Part shown: piece by piece, positions 1 through 10,867 of the stretch
Position numbering within the stretch: the first letter of the stretch is position 1
Layout of the letters: every line of letters begins with the position of its first letter
Notes under the pieces: model-generated
The model's input: only the letters and a program-made list of their open reading frames with translations
Told to the model about the DNA's origin: nothing
The model's database searches: none
Assembly (NCBI RefSeq): GCF_032854445.1
Contig: NC_088295.1
Location: forward strand, 46,861,385 to 46,921,384
DNA length: 60,000 bases
Direction of reading: 5' to 3'
From: Liolophura sinensis
Lineage: Eukaryota > Mollusca > Polyplacophora > Chitonida > Chitonidae
Position numbers and translations under genes: made by a program

Positions 1-154
1 AGTCTCGTTAAACTTTTAATGGATTTAAAAAATATTTAATGCTGGTTTAAGATACATTGAATTGTAGTTTTTCAGTGGACATAAACATTAGTCAGATGCT
101 GTCTTTCACAAATAAAATTTTAAAAAGTTTGAATAATGTTGTGTATGTTGTCAG

Positions 155-2052
155 ATTCGACTTGTTGTGGAGGAAGGACTGAACCAGCTGCCCTATCAAA
201 AATGTGTGGTCACCACACCAACAGGTATTGTATTTTTTTTATGGAAATTATTGTAAATCACCTTAAATGTAGCATTTTTGAAATAATACATTTTGCTTTG
301 ATGATTTGATCAATTTCTTATTAGAAGGTATTGACATCAAAAGCATAATTTTAAGGCATGACAATCTACTATTAAAAAAATATATGAGATGACCGTGCAC
401 AAAAACATCTGTCATTGTACTTTTGGTTTGTGTTGAAGGCTATAAGTACGATGGTGTGCGGTACGAAAAGGGGAACTGTGGTGTCAGCATCATGAGGAGT
501 GGTGAGTGTCGTGACCTTTGAGGTTGCATGCTTAAATCTACTGTAGTGCAGCGTAATGACCCAGGAGTCTCTCACCAATGCGGTTGCTGTGAATTCAAGT
601 CCAGCTCATGCTGGCTTTCTCTCCAGCCATACATGAGAAGGTCTGCCAGCAACCTGCGGATGGATGAGGGTTTTCAGATCGGTTTCCACCCGCCATAATG
701 CTGGCCGCCGTCCTATAAGTGAAATATTCTTGAATACGGCGTAAAACACCAATCAAATAAGTAAATAAATTAAATCTACTGCCTGTAGCTATAAGTTAGA
801 ATCTGGCTGATGTAGTTGAAGGGCTAGCTCGCTGCGACTATCAGGCTCACAGCCAATGATTTTGTGTGTTTGAATCAAGCTCTAGCTGTTTCGACTACGG
901 CTTTAAGTTATGAGGATTGTCGGTTAATTACCTAACAAAGGTCAGTGGTTGACTCCAGGTAAAAATTCTTGACCACAGCGTTAAACACAGTTAAAAAAAA
1001 AAAAATCAAATAAATGAAGTTGGGAGGTTTGTCTGATATCTACATAGAGCATCAGTTTTCTCCCAACTCTATTAAATTCACACCACTTCTAAACCTGACC
1101 TCTTGTAAAAAGGCGAATTATATGTATTCTTGAGTTTTTTATTGAACTTCAAAGAAATAATTAAACAACGGCTCTGCATGGTTTCCTCAAAATATCCACC
1201 TGACTACTTTTGTATAAGTAAAAAAAAACTAGTATTTGTTCTGTATTCTTAAGGTCAACAAAAACACTAATCGAATAAAGATCAGTTACTAACAAAGTAA
1301 TTTTGCTATGTAGGGGAAGCAATGGAACAAGGATTACGGGACTGCTGTAGGTCTATACGAATCGGGAAGATATTGATTCAGAGTGATGAGGAAACTCATG
1401 ATGCCAGAGTGGTGTATGCCAAACTTCCGCCAGATATTGCCAAGAGGAAAATTCTGCTTATGTACCCCATAATGAGTAAGTTGTGAGCAAAGCTTCGAAA
1501 GTTTGCAGAAAATTTAAAAGCAGGATGAGATACATGTAGAAAACTCACTGTAGAAGATGCAGATCATCTAGTGCTTGGCTGACTTGCCCGGACACAAAAG
1601 TTCGTGTTTTTTTCAAATGGCCTGTAGTTGAAGTAGATGTTTGATTTGACACTTGGTAATGTCAAAATATATTAAAAAAAAAAAAAAATTTTCTTGAGCG
1701 CATGGACATCCCAAAACAAACAAGTAAATCAACACACTGAAAGAAAATTTTGGTCTTACCAAAAGAGATATGAAAAAAATCTACTGGTGTTCAGATGATG
1801 AGTTGTACTAGTGATTTAACAATGAACATGATAAAATGTGAACTCTTCGAGTAACAAATTGTTCTTGTTTGTTATTGTAGGCACCGGGAATACTGTTGAG
1901 AAAGCTATCATGGTTTCTGCATGAGCATAAAGTGATCCCATCAAACATTGTTCTTCTGAATCTCTTCTGCACTCCACTAGGTAAGTATATTCAGCCAAAT
2001 CTTCTTCGTCGTCGTCGTCGTCGTCTTCTTCTTCTTCTTCTTCTTCTTCTTC

Positions 2053-2084
<32 letters not shown>

Positions 2085-4758
2085 TGCCTTAGGTGACCCT
2101 AATTATATTTTGTGTTTAAGAACAATTCAACGCTAAAAAATCAAAAAATGGAAAAAACTGAAAACCCACCTATTTATTTTTTCCATAAGATGATATCTTT
2201 ATGATTTTTCTTTTTATTTCTTCAAAGCTTTCTTATCATGTAAATATGCTTTCAAGGGTAAAAAGTTGGAAGGGCAGCCTGCATTTCCACAAATTAGATG
2301 ATTTTTTTTTTTTTTTGGCATTTTTTATTTTTGTTCTCTCAGACAACATCGGAAAAAGATTTATTCTGCCCAGTTTAAGTTTGTATGGCTACCCTGGAAT
2401 AGAAGCCAGCTACGTGGGTCAGTTATATGAAGTAAAATGGCCTTGGTCAACATTTACCACTATCTGCTCAAAATTTAACAAAAGGATTCAGAAAGCTGGT
2501 AACTTCTAATAAAACCTGTGGGTTAAGACTTCAAGAAATCTTGCAATTAAGCCGATTCTCTTAGGTCAACTGTCAGAAGTGCAAACTACTCCTCTAAAGG
2601 CTGTTGATTCAAACTTCAACTGACGTTAAACCCTAAGCACTCACTCACTCACTCAAACTTCAAGTGGATAACACAACAAATGGTGTGGCAGTTTGATTGT
2701 TGGTTTGGACCGTAAATGTCTCTTCAGGGCCTTTTGTGGCCAAAATCACCAGCTTGCTGCGAGTATTAGGCCCTTGATTAATGACATTGTATGCTAAAAT
2801 CCAGCTCTCCCTGGAATTTCCGAGGTTTGGCAGTTACCTGGCAAAGATCATTTGTGAACTCTGAGCCATCTTCCTGTCACCGAAGTTGATACTTGCTTTA
2901 GGCTTCGTAATCACCCTTGCCTTACTGTGCATACGGAAAATAACCTTAAGTTTCGCCCATAGACATAGACCCATAGTGCAAGTGTATCCCAGGATTCATT
3001 GCGTTGATTGTGGCTCTTACTGACTAGACGCCACGGGAGAGCATCAGGTGTGGCCAGGGAATTATATGGACAGTTCCTGAGTGTAATAAACCAGCTCACG
3101 CCTTTACTGGACAGGCAGTCTGTGCTCTTGCCACCAACAGTTCATGTTTTCTTCAGTTTTAATCGTGATGAATTTAGTACATGCTTACATCACAACAGGT
3201 GAACGTTGATTGTTTTATGATGGCCATTTTATGATGAATGGGAATTCAAGAGAAAACTCTGTGGAGATTGGGTGAACTGGGTGACTACCCAGTACCTTAA
3301 TACTCTGTGGAGTGGCATGTCAGATATCTGTTAAAAATGCAGAGCTCTTCATGTACAAAACTGTAACAGAACGTATTGGAGACCATAGCTGCCGTGCAGG
3401 GTAATGGAAGGGGCGGGGCTAATCATCTGCTTCTGTCATCTTGCCGCTAACTCAGCCCGTGCGACAGAATCCATTGGGCAAAACTTTGTCATTTACCGTA
3501 TAAGAGTCTTTAGAAACCAACTCTTTTGACAGCCAATGGCATTGTGGCCCGCATACTTTCCCCATGGCATTTTCAGCTAATCATTGATCATCCTCTTATA
3601 GGTGTGTGTTTCCTTGTTTCAAAGCAAATGCATGTATGTTCAGATCCGATTTATTCCTTGACACAGCATTATGCAACAGCAATCAGCAGTGCTATGAACG
3701 GTGATTGATGTCCTTTTGTTGAAATGAACAGACAGCATTCACTGTGCTATTGGGCTATGCTGATGATAGAGAAAGAGGCAGAACAGCCAATTGACGTAGC
3801 CCATGCTGTTGTTCAACTACTAAATTCTGTCAAGCCTAATTTTGTCTCAAAATGGCCGTCTCCAGAAATCCCTTGACATGTCGAAGTGCAGGGAGTTATT
3901 TTTTGTGCTAGCACTTCTACATCTAATGGGAAATAAATTTATTCTATGCTCCGAATATTTCTCATGACAGCCGCATCCTTGGTGTTTTGAACTCCTGTCA
4001 GTGTGAATAAACTAAGGTGGAATCTGTTTGGACCATGAAACATGCATATTTATGAAGGAAATAAGGGAGTTGCTGTAATTCTTTTCACTGGTTTGCAAGA
4101 TGTTTATTCAAGCATATTCTGACTTTTCATGAAGCCCTGAAAGTGGCCAATGCAACCATTGTTGTTTTGTCTCTAAAATCAGATTAAAAATGTGCATAAA
4201 TTGCACTGAAAGTTGATCTTTCAAGTGTAAAAAGGTTGAGGAATTACGGTAATATGGCTCAGTAAATAAAAGTAGAGGATTTCCGACATTGCTGGCTTCA
4301 TTTCATGAAGATCACTCTGAGCGTGCATATTGGATTTCTCTAACCTTAAAACCTGACAACCTTTGTTTTTCCTGAGCACATGTACTCTGCTAAATCCAGC
4401 CTGGAAATAATTTTTAAGCTGACTGGACAAAATGGCCGAACACAGCTATTAACATCATTAATAACTTTACTGTTATTTATGCGGCAGTTTTGTCCTGTAA
4501 AGCAAACAGTTCAGCACTGTCAAAACAATATTTGCTGCAGGATATTGTCCTTGTCTTGCTGCATATTTCCAGGTTTTGTAATTTCCTTTCTAAATAAATA
4601 ATTTTAATTTATGTTATACTGAGTACAAATGTATTCAATCTGCTTTTTCAGCTGCCAGTCAGTTACTCGCCAAATTTCCAGATATGACCATCTTGACATC
4701 TGAAGTGCATCCCATCGCACCCAATCATTTTGGACAGAAGTATTTCGGAACAGATTAA
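155..4758 (+). CDS. UPRT: Uracil phosphoribosyltransferase homolog, C-terminal five exons (partial)
   Basis: Five exons can be read: 155-224, 439-501, 1314-1475, 1881-1980 and 4652-4758 (stop TAA 4756-4758). All introns have GT-AG ends and the codon phases join. The protein reads from IRLVVEEGLNQLPY through GNCGVSIMRSGEAMEQGL, then the PRPP-loop region MYPIMSTGNT, and ends HFGQKYFGTD. This matches the animal UPRT homolog family, a type I phosphoribosyltransferase fold expected to be cytosolic or nuclear. Bacterial and fungal enzymes make UMP from uracil and PRPP. The animal proteins differ in the uracil-binding segment and in the acidic residue of the PRPP loop, so activity is doubtful. N-terminal exons lie left of the window. 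Exon 4 has one extra base: after codons A-I-M-V (to 1915) a T at 1916 shifts the frame, and L-H-E-H-K resumes at 1917. This is either an assembly indel or a disabled copy. Confidence 0.93.
545..772 (+). mobile_element. tRNA-derived SINE, family A (5' truncated), in a UPRT intron
   Basis: It shares the body of the full-length copy at 54711-54972: the box-B-like GAATTCAAGTCC, AGGTCTGCCAGCAACCTGCG, and the tail GTGAAATATTCTTGAATACG, then cgtaaaacaccaatcaaata. The 5' tRNA head is mostly missing. Confidence 0.85.
835..1012 (+). mobile_element. Decayed SINE-like repeat, family E
   Basis: Contains degraded blocks (ACCTAACAAAGGTCAGTGGT; TTCTTGACCACAGCGTTAAA) and an A-rich tail. The tail resembles those of families A and F. 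A similar decayed copy lies near 2700-2890. Confidence 0.55.
2001..2082 (+). repeat. Composite microsatellite (CTT)n(CGT)6(CTT)n followed by a T run
   Basis: Two CTT units, six CGT units (2007-2024), about eleven CTT units and a run of about 27 T follow one another. The array begins 20 bp after the splice donor of UPRT exon 4. On the other strand it is a GAA/ACG repeat. Confidence 0.95.
4071..4252. mobile_element. Terminal-inverted-repeat element, family T
   Basis: Left end TGCTGTAATTC, right end AAAAAGGTTGAGGAATTACG. The interior GTTTGCAAGATGTTTATTCA and AATGTGCATAAATTGC is shared with 47751-47966 and 28183-28388. Confidence 0.7.
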
Positions 4759-5686
4759 TGAATGGAAGGAACTGGTCCATTTTTCCGTTGATAGAAAAAT
4801 GCAATTTGCTGGTGGTAGGAAAGCCGACATCTACCAAACCTCCATTTGCATAAATTACCATTTACGTCTTTATTTTCATGACAACTTTTTTTTTTCAGCA
4901 GAATATTTTGCTTTTTAGCCAGTATTTTTAGGCTTAGTATGTGCCAAAGCTTGTGAATGCTTGCTAATTGTTTATTTTTTTCTTTCCTCTTATTGTCCAA
5001 TTTGGTAAAAAAAAAATATTGCTAGCCTCGCAGATATCATTTAAGATCAAATGAAGGGGTTTTTGTAGACTTTTTTGTTATCTTAGAGCTCTTCGTAGAA
5101 CACATTGAGACCTTATATGGTGAGGAAAATCTGAAAAAATCAAGTTGTCTTTCACTTAAGTGTGGACAGGATATATCATTATGGTTGAAATACAGGTCTT
5201 AGTCCTGGCAAACTTCATCAACATAACGTTCAGTCTCAAGGTGACCTTACAAATCTTTTTACAGTGGTACTAAATATTAAATAAACTGGTTTTGAACACA
5301 GATTAGGAGAGCAAATATGGCATACGTCGTCCTTTACCGTTTAGTACAGCCCCTTATGGAAATTCCTGTTACAACAGAGTAACTTCCCTTGGACAACTGA
5401 AGTCAGTTTGCAAAAAAACAGGTGTAATTTAATGCTGTTTAGTATGGAGCAGTCAGCAGTATACTATACTCGAGATAATGCATGCTGTGGAATGGGATTA
5501 TCAGATCAAGGTAAGTTATGTACAGTGAGTGCATCATTAGAGACAAGCTGACATTTTCCGATGTCCAATTCCAGAGCATGCATGCAAGTTGAAAGCCTGC
5601 CAGTTTACATTCAGTTTTTAGGTATGGTTTGGCATCTGTGTTGTGTTTGGAAACATCTATTTTAACCTTTCTCAGATGGTCAGTTA

Positions 5687-5720
5687 TTATATATATATAT
5701 ATATATTTTTTTTTTTTTTG
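5687..5720. repeat. (AT)n microsatellite plus T run
   Basis: About ten AT units at 5687-5706, then a T run. Confidence 0.9.
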
Positions 5721-8700
5721 GTGAATGGCTGCGTTTCATTATGATTTAAAAATGTTCAGGTTATCTGGTTTTGTGGACCAATTTGTCCCATTGTATGCCA
5801 CAAAGGTGCTAGCTACAGCAGTTAGGGAGAACTACCTCTTCGGCAAATGGAGGAAGAAAAAGTAGAGCATGGTAAATGACCTAAAACTTCACCCATGATT
5901 TCAATTGGACATTCATTAGGATTCCAAGAGATCTGTTGATCTTAGAACTAGATGTTCTGAGGTTTGTTTGGAAGATATGATCAAATTCTTCTATCAAAAT
6001 GTTCAATTTCAGCATTAAAAGTGATAGTTTGACATTTATTTGCCTCCATGAGTGCAATTTTGCGTTGGGGAGTGAGGGGAGGGGGGAATTGTAGGTCATT
6101 TAAATGTAATCTACACAACAGTCTCATTTGAATGTGACATTTTGATACAAAGTTTACAAATGAAGGTGTTTCAAAGTTGTTACACCTTTTCTTTTCTGTT
6201 AATATCAGAGTTAGTTCTCTCCAAACTGTTTACTATGTTCATTGCTGTACACAAGTATCACGTGTGTATTTTTAGAGATGATATTTTGTCATGTACTTCC
6301 ATTGCCAACTGTTGATTTCACACATGAATTTCTCCACGTACAATGTTTGGCAGTTTAATAAAAGTATGTATTGTAAATATTCACCAATTGTGTATAATAT
6401 AAACCTGTACACGTTTTTGTGTTATCATATTGATAACTATAATTATCTTTTTTTTTTATTTCTGCCAGCTACTTTGATATTTTTGTTTCTTTCTCCAAAT
6501 TAACATGCTGCATACCAGCCAGTGTGTGTTTTTTTTTTTTTTTAATTTTTTTTTTTTTTTTCAATATTGTCCCTGTCTCAAACATAATCTACTCATTTGT
6601 AAAAAGCATTACTAACTAGAATCCTTTTTAGTAGCAGTAACAAGTCTGTTAAGATGGGACGATCCCTTAATCCACGGAGGTGCAGATGGCATTATCCGAG
6701 ATTGGGGAATTCCCTTTTCCTCCCCAAAACGTTGTGTATTCATTCCTGAATGATGAAGTTGCTGTTCGCTTGCACATTGCTTAACTGCATGTTACCAAAG
6801 CCAACTAATCAGGCTGGCTTATCAAAATGTGCTGTATTTCTGTAAGTTTGTGGTTGGAAAACATACTAATCTTAATATTATTTAATTAGGTTTAAACAGT
6901 TGAAGTAACATGTGTTACTGGATCCACCAGTATATATTTTTTGCATTTAAAGAAAATACTACCCTTGTATTTTTGTTTATATGGTGCATGTGCATTTATT
7001 TTCTTGCTCTTCTTCCACATAAAAAAAAAAGAACAATTCAGGGTCATACAGTGTACCAATATGTTGAAATGTCCTGTGTGACAGTGTGAAAATGTTTCAG
7101 GTAAAATCAGATGCCAGGGCACTGGTGTAATTTGGTTTTGTAAGTGGATAGTCAATACGATTAAATGAAAAAGTGATGCTTTTTCCCCACAAGTAGAAAT
7201 TTTGTGGATGTATAATGTTGACAAATAAACAGCTGTGTGCTTGATATATAGGGTGTATGGAAACCGTATATACATATATATATATATATATACAGCTTGC
7301 TTTGTTACATTTATAATGGTATATGTATATTTTGTATTCTCGTCATCCAACAGAAAGAAAAAGTTCGATTATTTCTGGTAAGAACATCCCGTTTTTGTGG
7401 ATGGAATGGATGTACGGGTTTATTGTTGGAATACAAACTTGGCCTTTCTCACAAATATTGTGAAAACATCTGCTAAATGTTTATGTTCAACATAGTGGCA
7501 TATGATAAACGTATGTGCATGAAGTGTATTATTTTTTCAAATGATCTGCATCACTCTACATGTATACGTGATGTTAATTTGTTAGATGTCCATAATAACA
7601 TTAGCAATTCAACCATGGCTTATTCAAGGGTTAGATTTAGTGTAGCTGGTAGACTACTTGAAGAAAGTGGGGTAAAAATGTGGAAAGGTAGACATTATTT
7701 AGGTAAAGGAGTTGAAGTCATTGTAAAATGTTTGGAAGGAAAAGTCATTATTTTTATTAGGCCATTTATTATTTTTATCATTTTGAAGAAAATTCATGTT
7801 GAAAAGCTGGTTTTCGCATTCCATGAACTGTATCAATTCAAGCCTATCACAGAATTGCTGTTGATCATGTTCCTTATCATTTAGGCCAGTATGGAGAAGT
7901 ACTAGGGTTAGAACATGGCCATAGACCAAGGAATATTCAATCTACAATGTGTATTTAGCGTTCCGGTATTTTTTGGTATTAACTTTCAGTTTGAATTTGA
8001 TTTTTGCATGCTGGACAGTTAATGGTCATTATAAACCCAAAAGTTGTTAAAAGACTACTCTTAAGCTGTTAACTGCATGTTAGCACCAATATATGTTATA
8101 TAATAAGAGAAAGTGGATGTTAGCGTATAATGTACAACTGTGACTTTGGCTTAAAAAAGGCAATCTTTTGAATTTAAAAACATTTTGTGTGCAGGTATTT
8201 GATTACATGTCCTTGTTTGGTTTTTCATGCCAAGTGATTGGTTTTTTTTTGCCCCAGTAAGTTGTTGAGATAAGTAAAGATACTAACAGAATTACTTTGA
8301 CTTCTTGAACTACATGTTTATGTATTCATCGAACAGTTGACTAATGGGCACCATCTCAAGTCATGAATTCCATTTATACTGCATATGAACCATTTATTTT
8401 TGTACAAAAAAGATCGGATGTGAAAAGACCAATTCTCTTCAGTTTGTTGGATGTAATGTTACAGATTAAGGTGTGGAAAGATAAATACAATGATACTGAT
8501 AATTATAAAATATTTTGTCAAGCCATTACCAGTCCTGTTTGAAAGTGATAGTACAAATGAGGCCGATAGATTAAAATTAAAAATTCTTTGGCCTAAGTTT
8601 CAAATTTAATGCATTGTAGCATGTGGTATCCAATTGGGTCTTGAAGGCCAGAATTTTGTAATGTTTCATTAAAGTGGTTGTATATTCCACCAGAGCGCAA

Positions 8701-9284
8701 AATTCCTTATTCCTTTTCTCCACTCGATTTGTGCCAATTATGTGGTGACAATGAAGCATTTACCTGTAAGCCAAGTATATATGTATGTTTGAACTGGGTT
8801 TTTTTCCAAGCGTTTCACTAAGTTCATGCTCACCTCACATTATCTCATCTCGTGTTCAATTTTATTCTGAATTATGATATTGATTTGAAGGACTGGTATT
8901 TTACCTCCTAAAATTGCATCAAATTTTCTCAACTGTCTCAGTAAATATGGAAAATGTATGTTATTATTTGAAATTAAAGAAATGCTGAATTGAAGAACAG
9001 AGCTGGTAAAAGCCTACATGGAATTGTGTGATTTTTCTGTATTTCACCGAAAATTGATACAGTATGCAAAAATGCACTTACAGAAGCATGTGAAGACTTT
9101 TTAGTGACTCTGTTAATGCCAACACGAAAGTCTTTCTGACTGGTAATAAATTGAATTTCACTAAATACGCTGATACTGGTGAATCGGTGAGAATCAAGCA
9201 AAGTGTGTCATTGGAAATACGAAACTTTAGGTGAATTACACTACTCTTACCATAGTTCATTTTGCAACATTTTAAGTCTGTTTC

Positions 9285-9559
9285 GGGAGCGGTAGGTCCA
9301 GGGTCAATCCTAAGACTTATGGCGTTCAGCATGAAGGGGAAAGTGCTACGACTGGTTGACCCTTATGAGTATAAATACTCAGGCTGGGCGGCTTACTAGC
9401 ATTGATAAGGTGTCTCAGTGAAGCAGTACCAGATAAAAGAGCAGTGGAAATCCGTCCTGCAACAAGGAGGCACATAACATGCACTTAGGATTCCTTTGTT
9501 GTCATATGACTGAAAAATTGTAACTATGACGTTAAACACCAAGCACTCACTCCCTCAAC
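9285..9559 (+). mobile_element. SINE, family C
   Basis: Matches the copies at 19606-19942 and 45274-45602: TCCAGGGTCAATCC head, CGACTGGTTGACC, GGTGTCTCAGTGAAGCAG, AACAAGGAGGCAC, CATATGACTGAAAAATTG and the tail GACGTTAAACACCAAGCAC. Confidence 0.85.
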
Positions 9560-10619
9560 GTTTTAATGTGTCAAAGCCATATAGGATCTTGCTGCACTTG
9601 GCAAAAGCCTTGTTATTGCCCCCCCCCCCAGTCAACCTGACTAGTGAAATAGCACCTTCAAATCCAGCTCTCACTGGTTTATCTGCAGTTCTTTAGTCGG
9701 AAGGGGTTTTATCTGATAACCATAGTGATAGAAAGTGATTTACTCTAAGAGGAACATGGCACAAACCTCATTGTTCTTACATGAGTGGAAATAATGGTGT
9801 ACCTTACTGGTACATCAGTAACCTTTGATAGAACACATAAATTTAACCTATTCAAAGGTAGTATTGATAAGATTATATACCTGTAGTACCTTAGCATATA
9901 GGCCTACATATACAAATGTAAAAACAGAACTGTACGATCTCTGGTATCCCCCTGCATGTATAAGCATATAACTGTACTTCGATCAGTGATGCAGCATGTG
10001 CTTGTATTTGCACGAAATGAAAGTGATCTATCATCACAGAATTCTTAAGGGATACATGAAAAACATAATTAAGTTTTCAAAGGAAAATAATAAAGTTATG
10101 TTCATAAACAGAATTTGTTTTTAAATATCTCAATAACTCCTCTGTTTTATACATGTTTTCCAAGGCATCAGTGGTCAGAAATTTTCAGAAACGACATCGA
10201 CGAACTGACTGGCAATGTCCGTACCTGTGCCCAAAAAGCTATCTGCTCAACCAATGAAGAGTTTTTTTTTAATTTTTTTTATAGCTATCACCTTTTTTTA
10301 TAGCAAGATTAGTAATGCAACTGCTGAATTTCCTTCCTGACTGGAAAACTATGGTTTAAAGTCATTTTTACGGACACAGAAGAAAGTTGAGCAGTTTGTT
10401 TGTACTTTAGGACACTTACTAAACTGCTTACCGAGGATAAATCTAACGATTTCATGTATTCTTTGAGTTAAATCTAGTCTTCAGAAATACCGGTACAATG
10501 GTTAGTAGTAAAACAGAAATACAGGTACATAAAAAAATGTAAAAAAATAAAAACAGGGACACATGGTGTATTGCACAGTTGATGATCGTCAGGGTAGATT
10601 AAAAAAACATATTTAAAGG

Positions 10620-10867
10620 GTTGAATAAAGCGAAATATCCGTGAAACATTTTTATCTTTCCATTGCATTTAAATGCGAACCCGGCTTAGCCTACAGAGTC
10701 TCCTCCCCTAGACGAGTTCTCTTGTGCTCAACTTACCTCACCCTTCCTTCCGGGATCTCGTTACAAGCAAGCAGGCAGACATATCGCAATTCTGTGAGAT
10801 CACTAGAGAGTTTTCTTCCTTACTTCTTTAATTTATCCCCAAAGTCTTGTCTGAGATACTCCCCAAG
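10620..10867 (+). promoter_or_regulatory. SH3BGR 5' leader / probable core promoter region
   Basis: The 200 bases before the start codon are richer in C and T than their surroundings and contain several pyrimidine stretches, as is common near animal transcription starts. A TTTAAA sequence near 10611-10617 could serve as a weak TATA-like element. No start site can be fixed from sequence alone. Confidence 0.3.

Larger units (their letters stand above)
1981..4651 (+). other. Last UPRT intron
   Basis: This intron of about 2.7 kb runs from GTAAGT at 1981 to a pyrimidine-rich AG acceptor at 4650-4651. It holds a composite triplet microsatellite directly after the donor, a decayed SINE-like stretch around 2700-2890, a small SINE tail at 2612-2656 and one terminal-inverted-repeat element at 4071-4252. 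No further coding sequence was recognised in it. Confidence 0.75.
4759..10867 (+). other. Non-coding region: UPRT 3' UTR and intergenic DNA
   Basis: This is the stretch between the UPRT stop and the SH3BGR start. It is AT-rich, with poly-T runs, an (AT)n run at 5687-5706 and one SINE at 9285-9559. Candidate polyadenylation signals AATAAA lie at 5280-5285 and 6357-6362; which one is used cannot be decided from sequence. Several open frames of 60-150 codons occur on both strands, but none has recognisable similarity, conserved motifs or splice structure. Confidence 0.6.

Noticed and set aside
6892-7350. 152-codon minus-strand open frame
   Set aside because: It crosses a TA-dinucleotide run and an A run, has low-complexity Tyr/Ile repeats and resembles no family I know.
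7477-7884. 135-codon plus-strand open frame downstream of UPRT
   Set aside because: AT-rich composition, no recognisable motif or homology, no splice or promoter context. Probably chance or UTR sequence.
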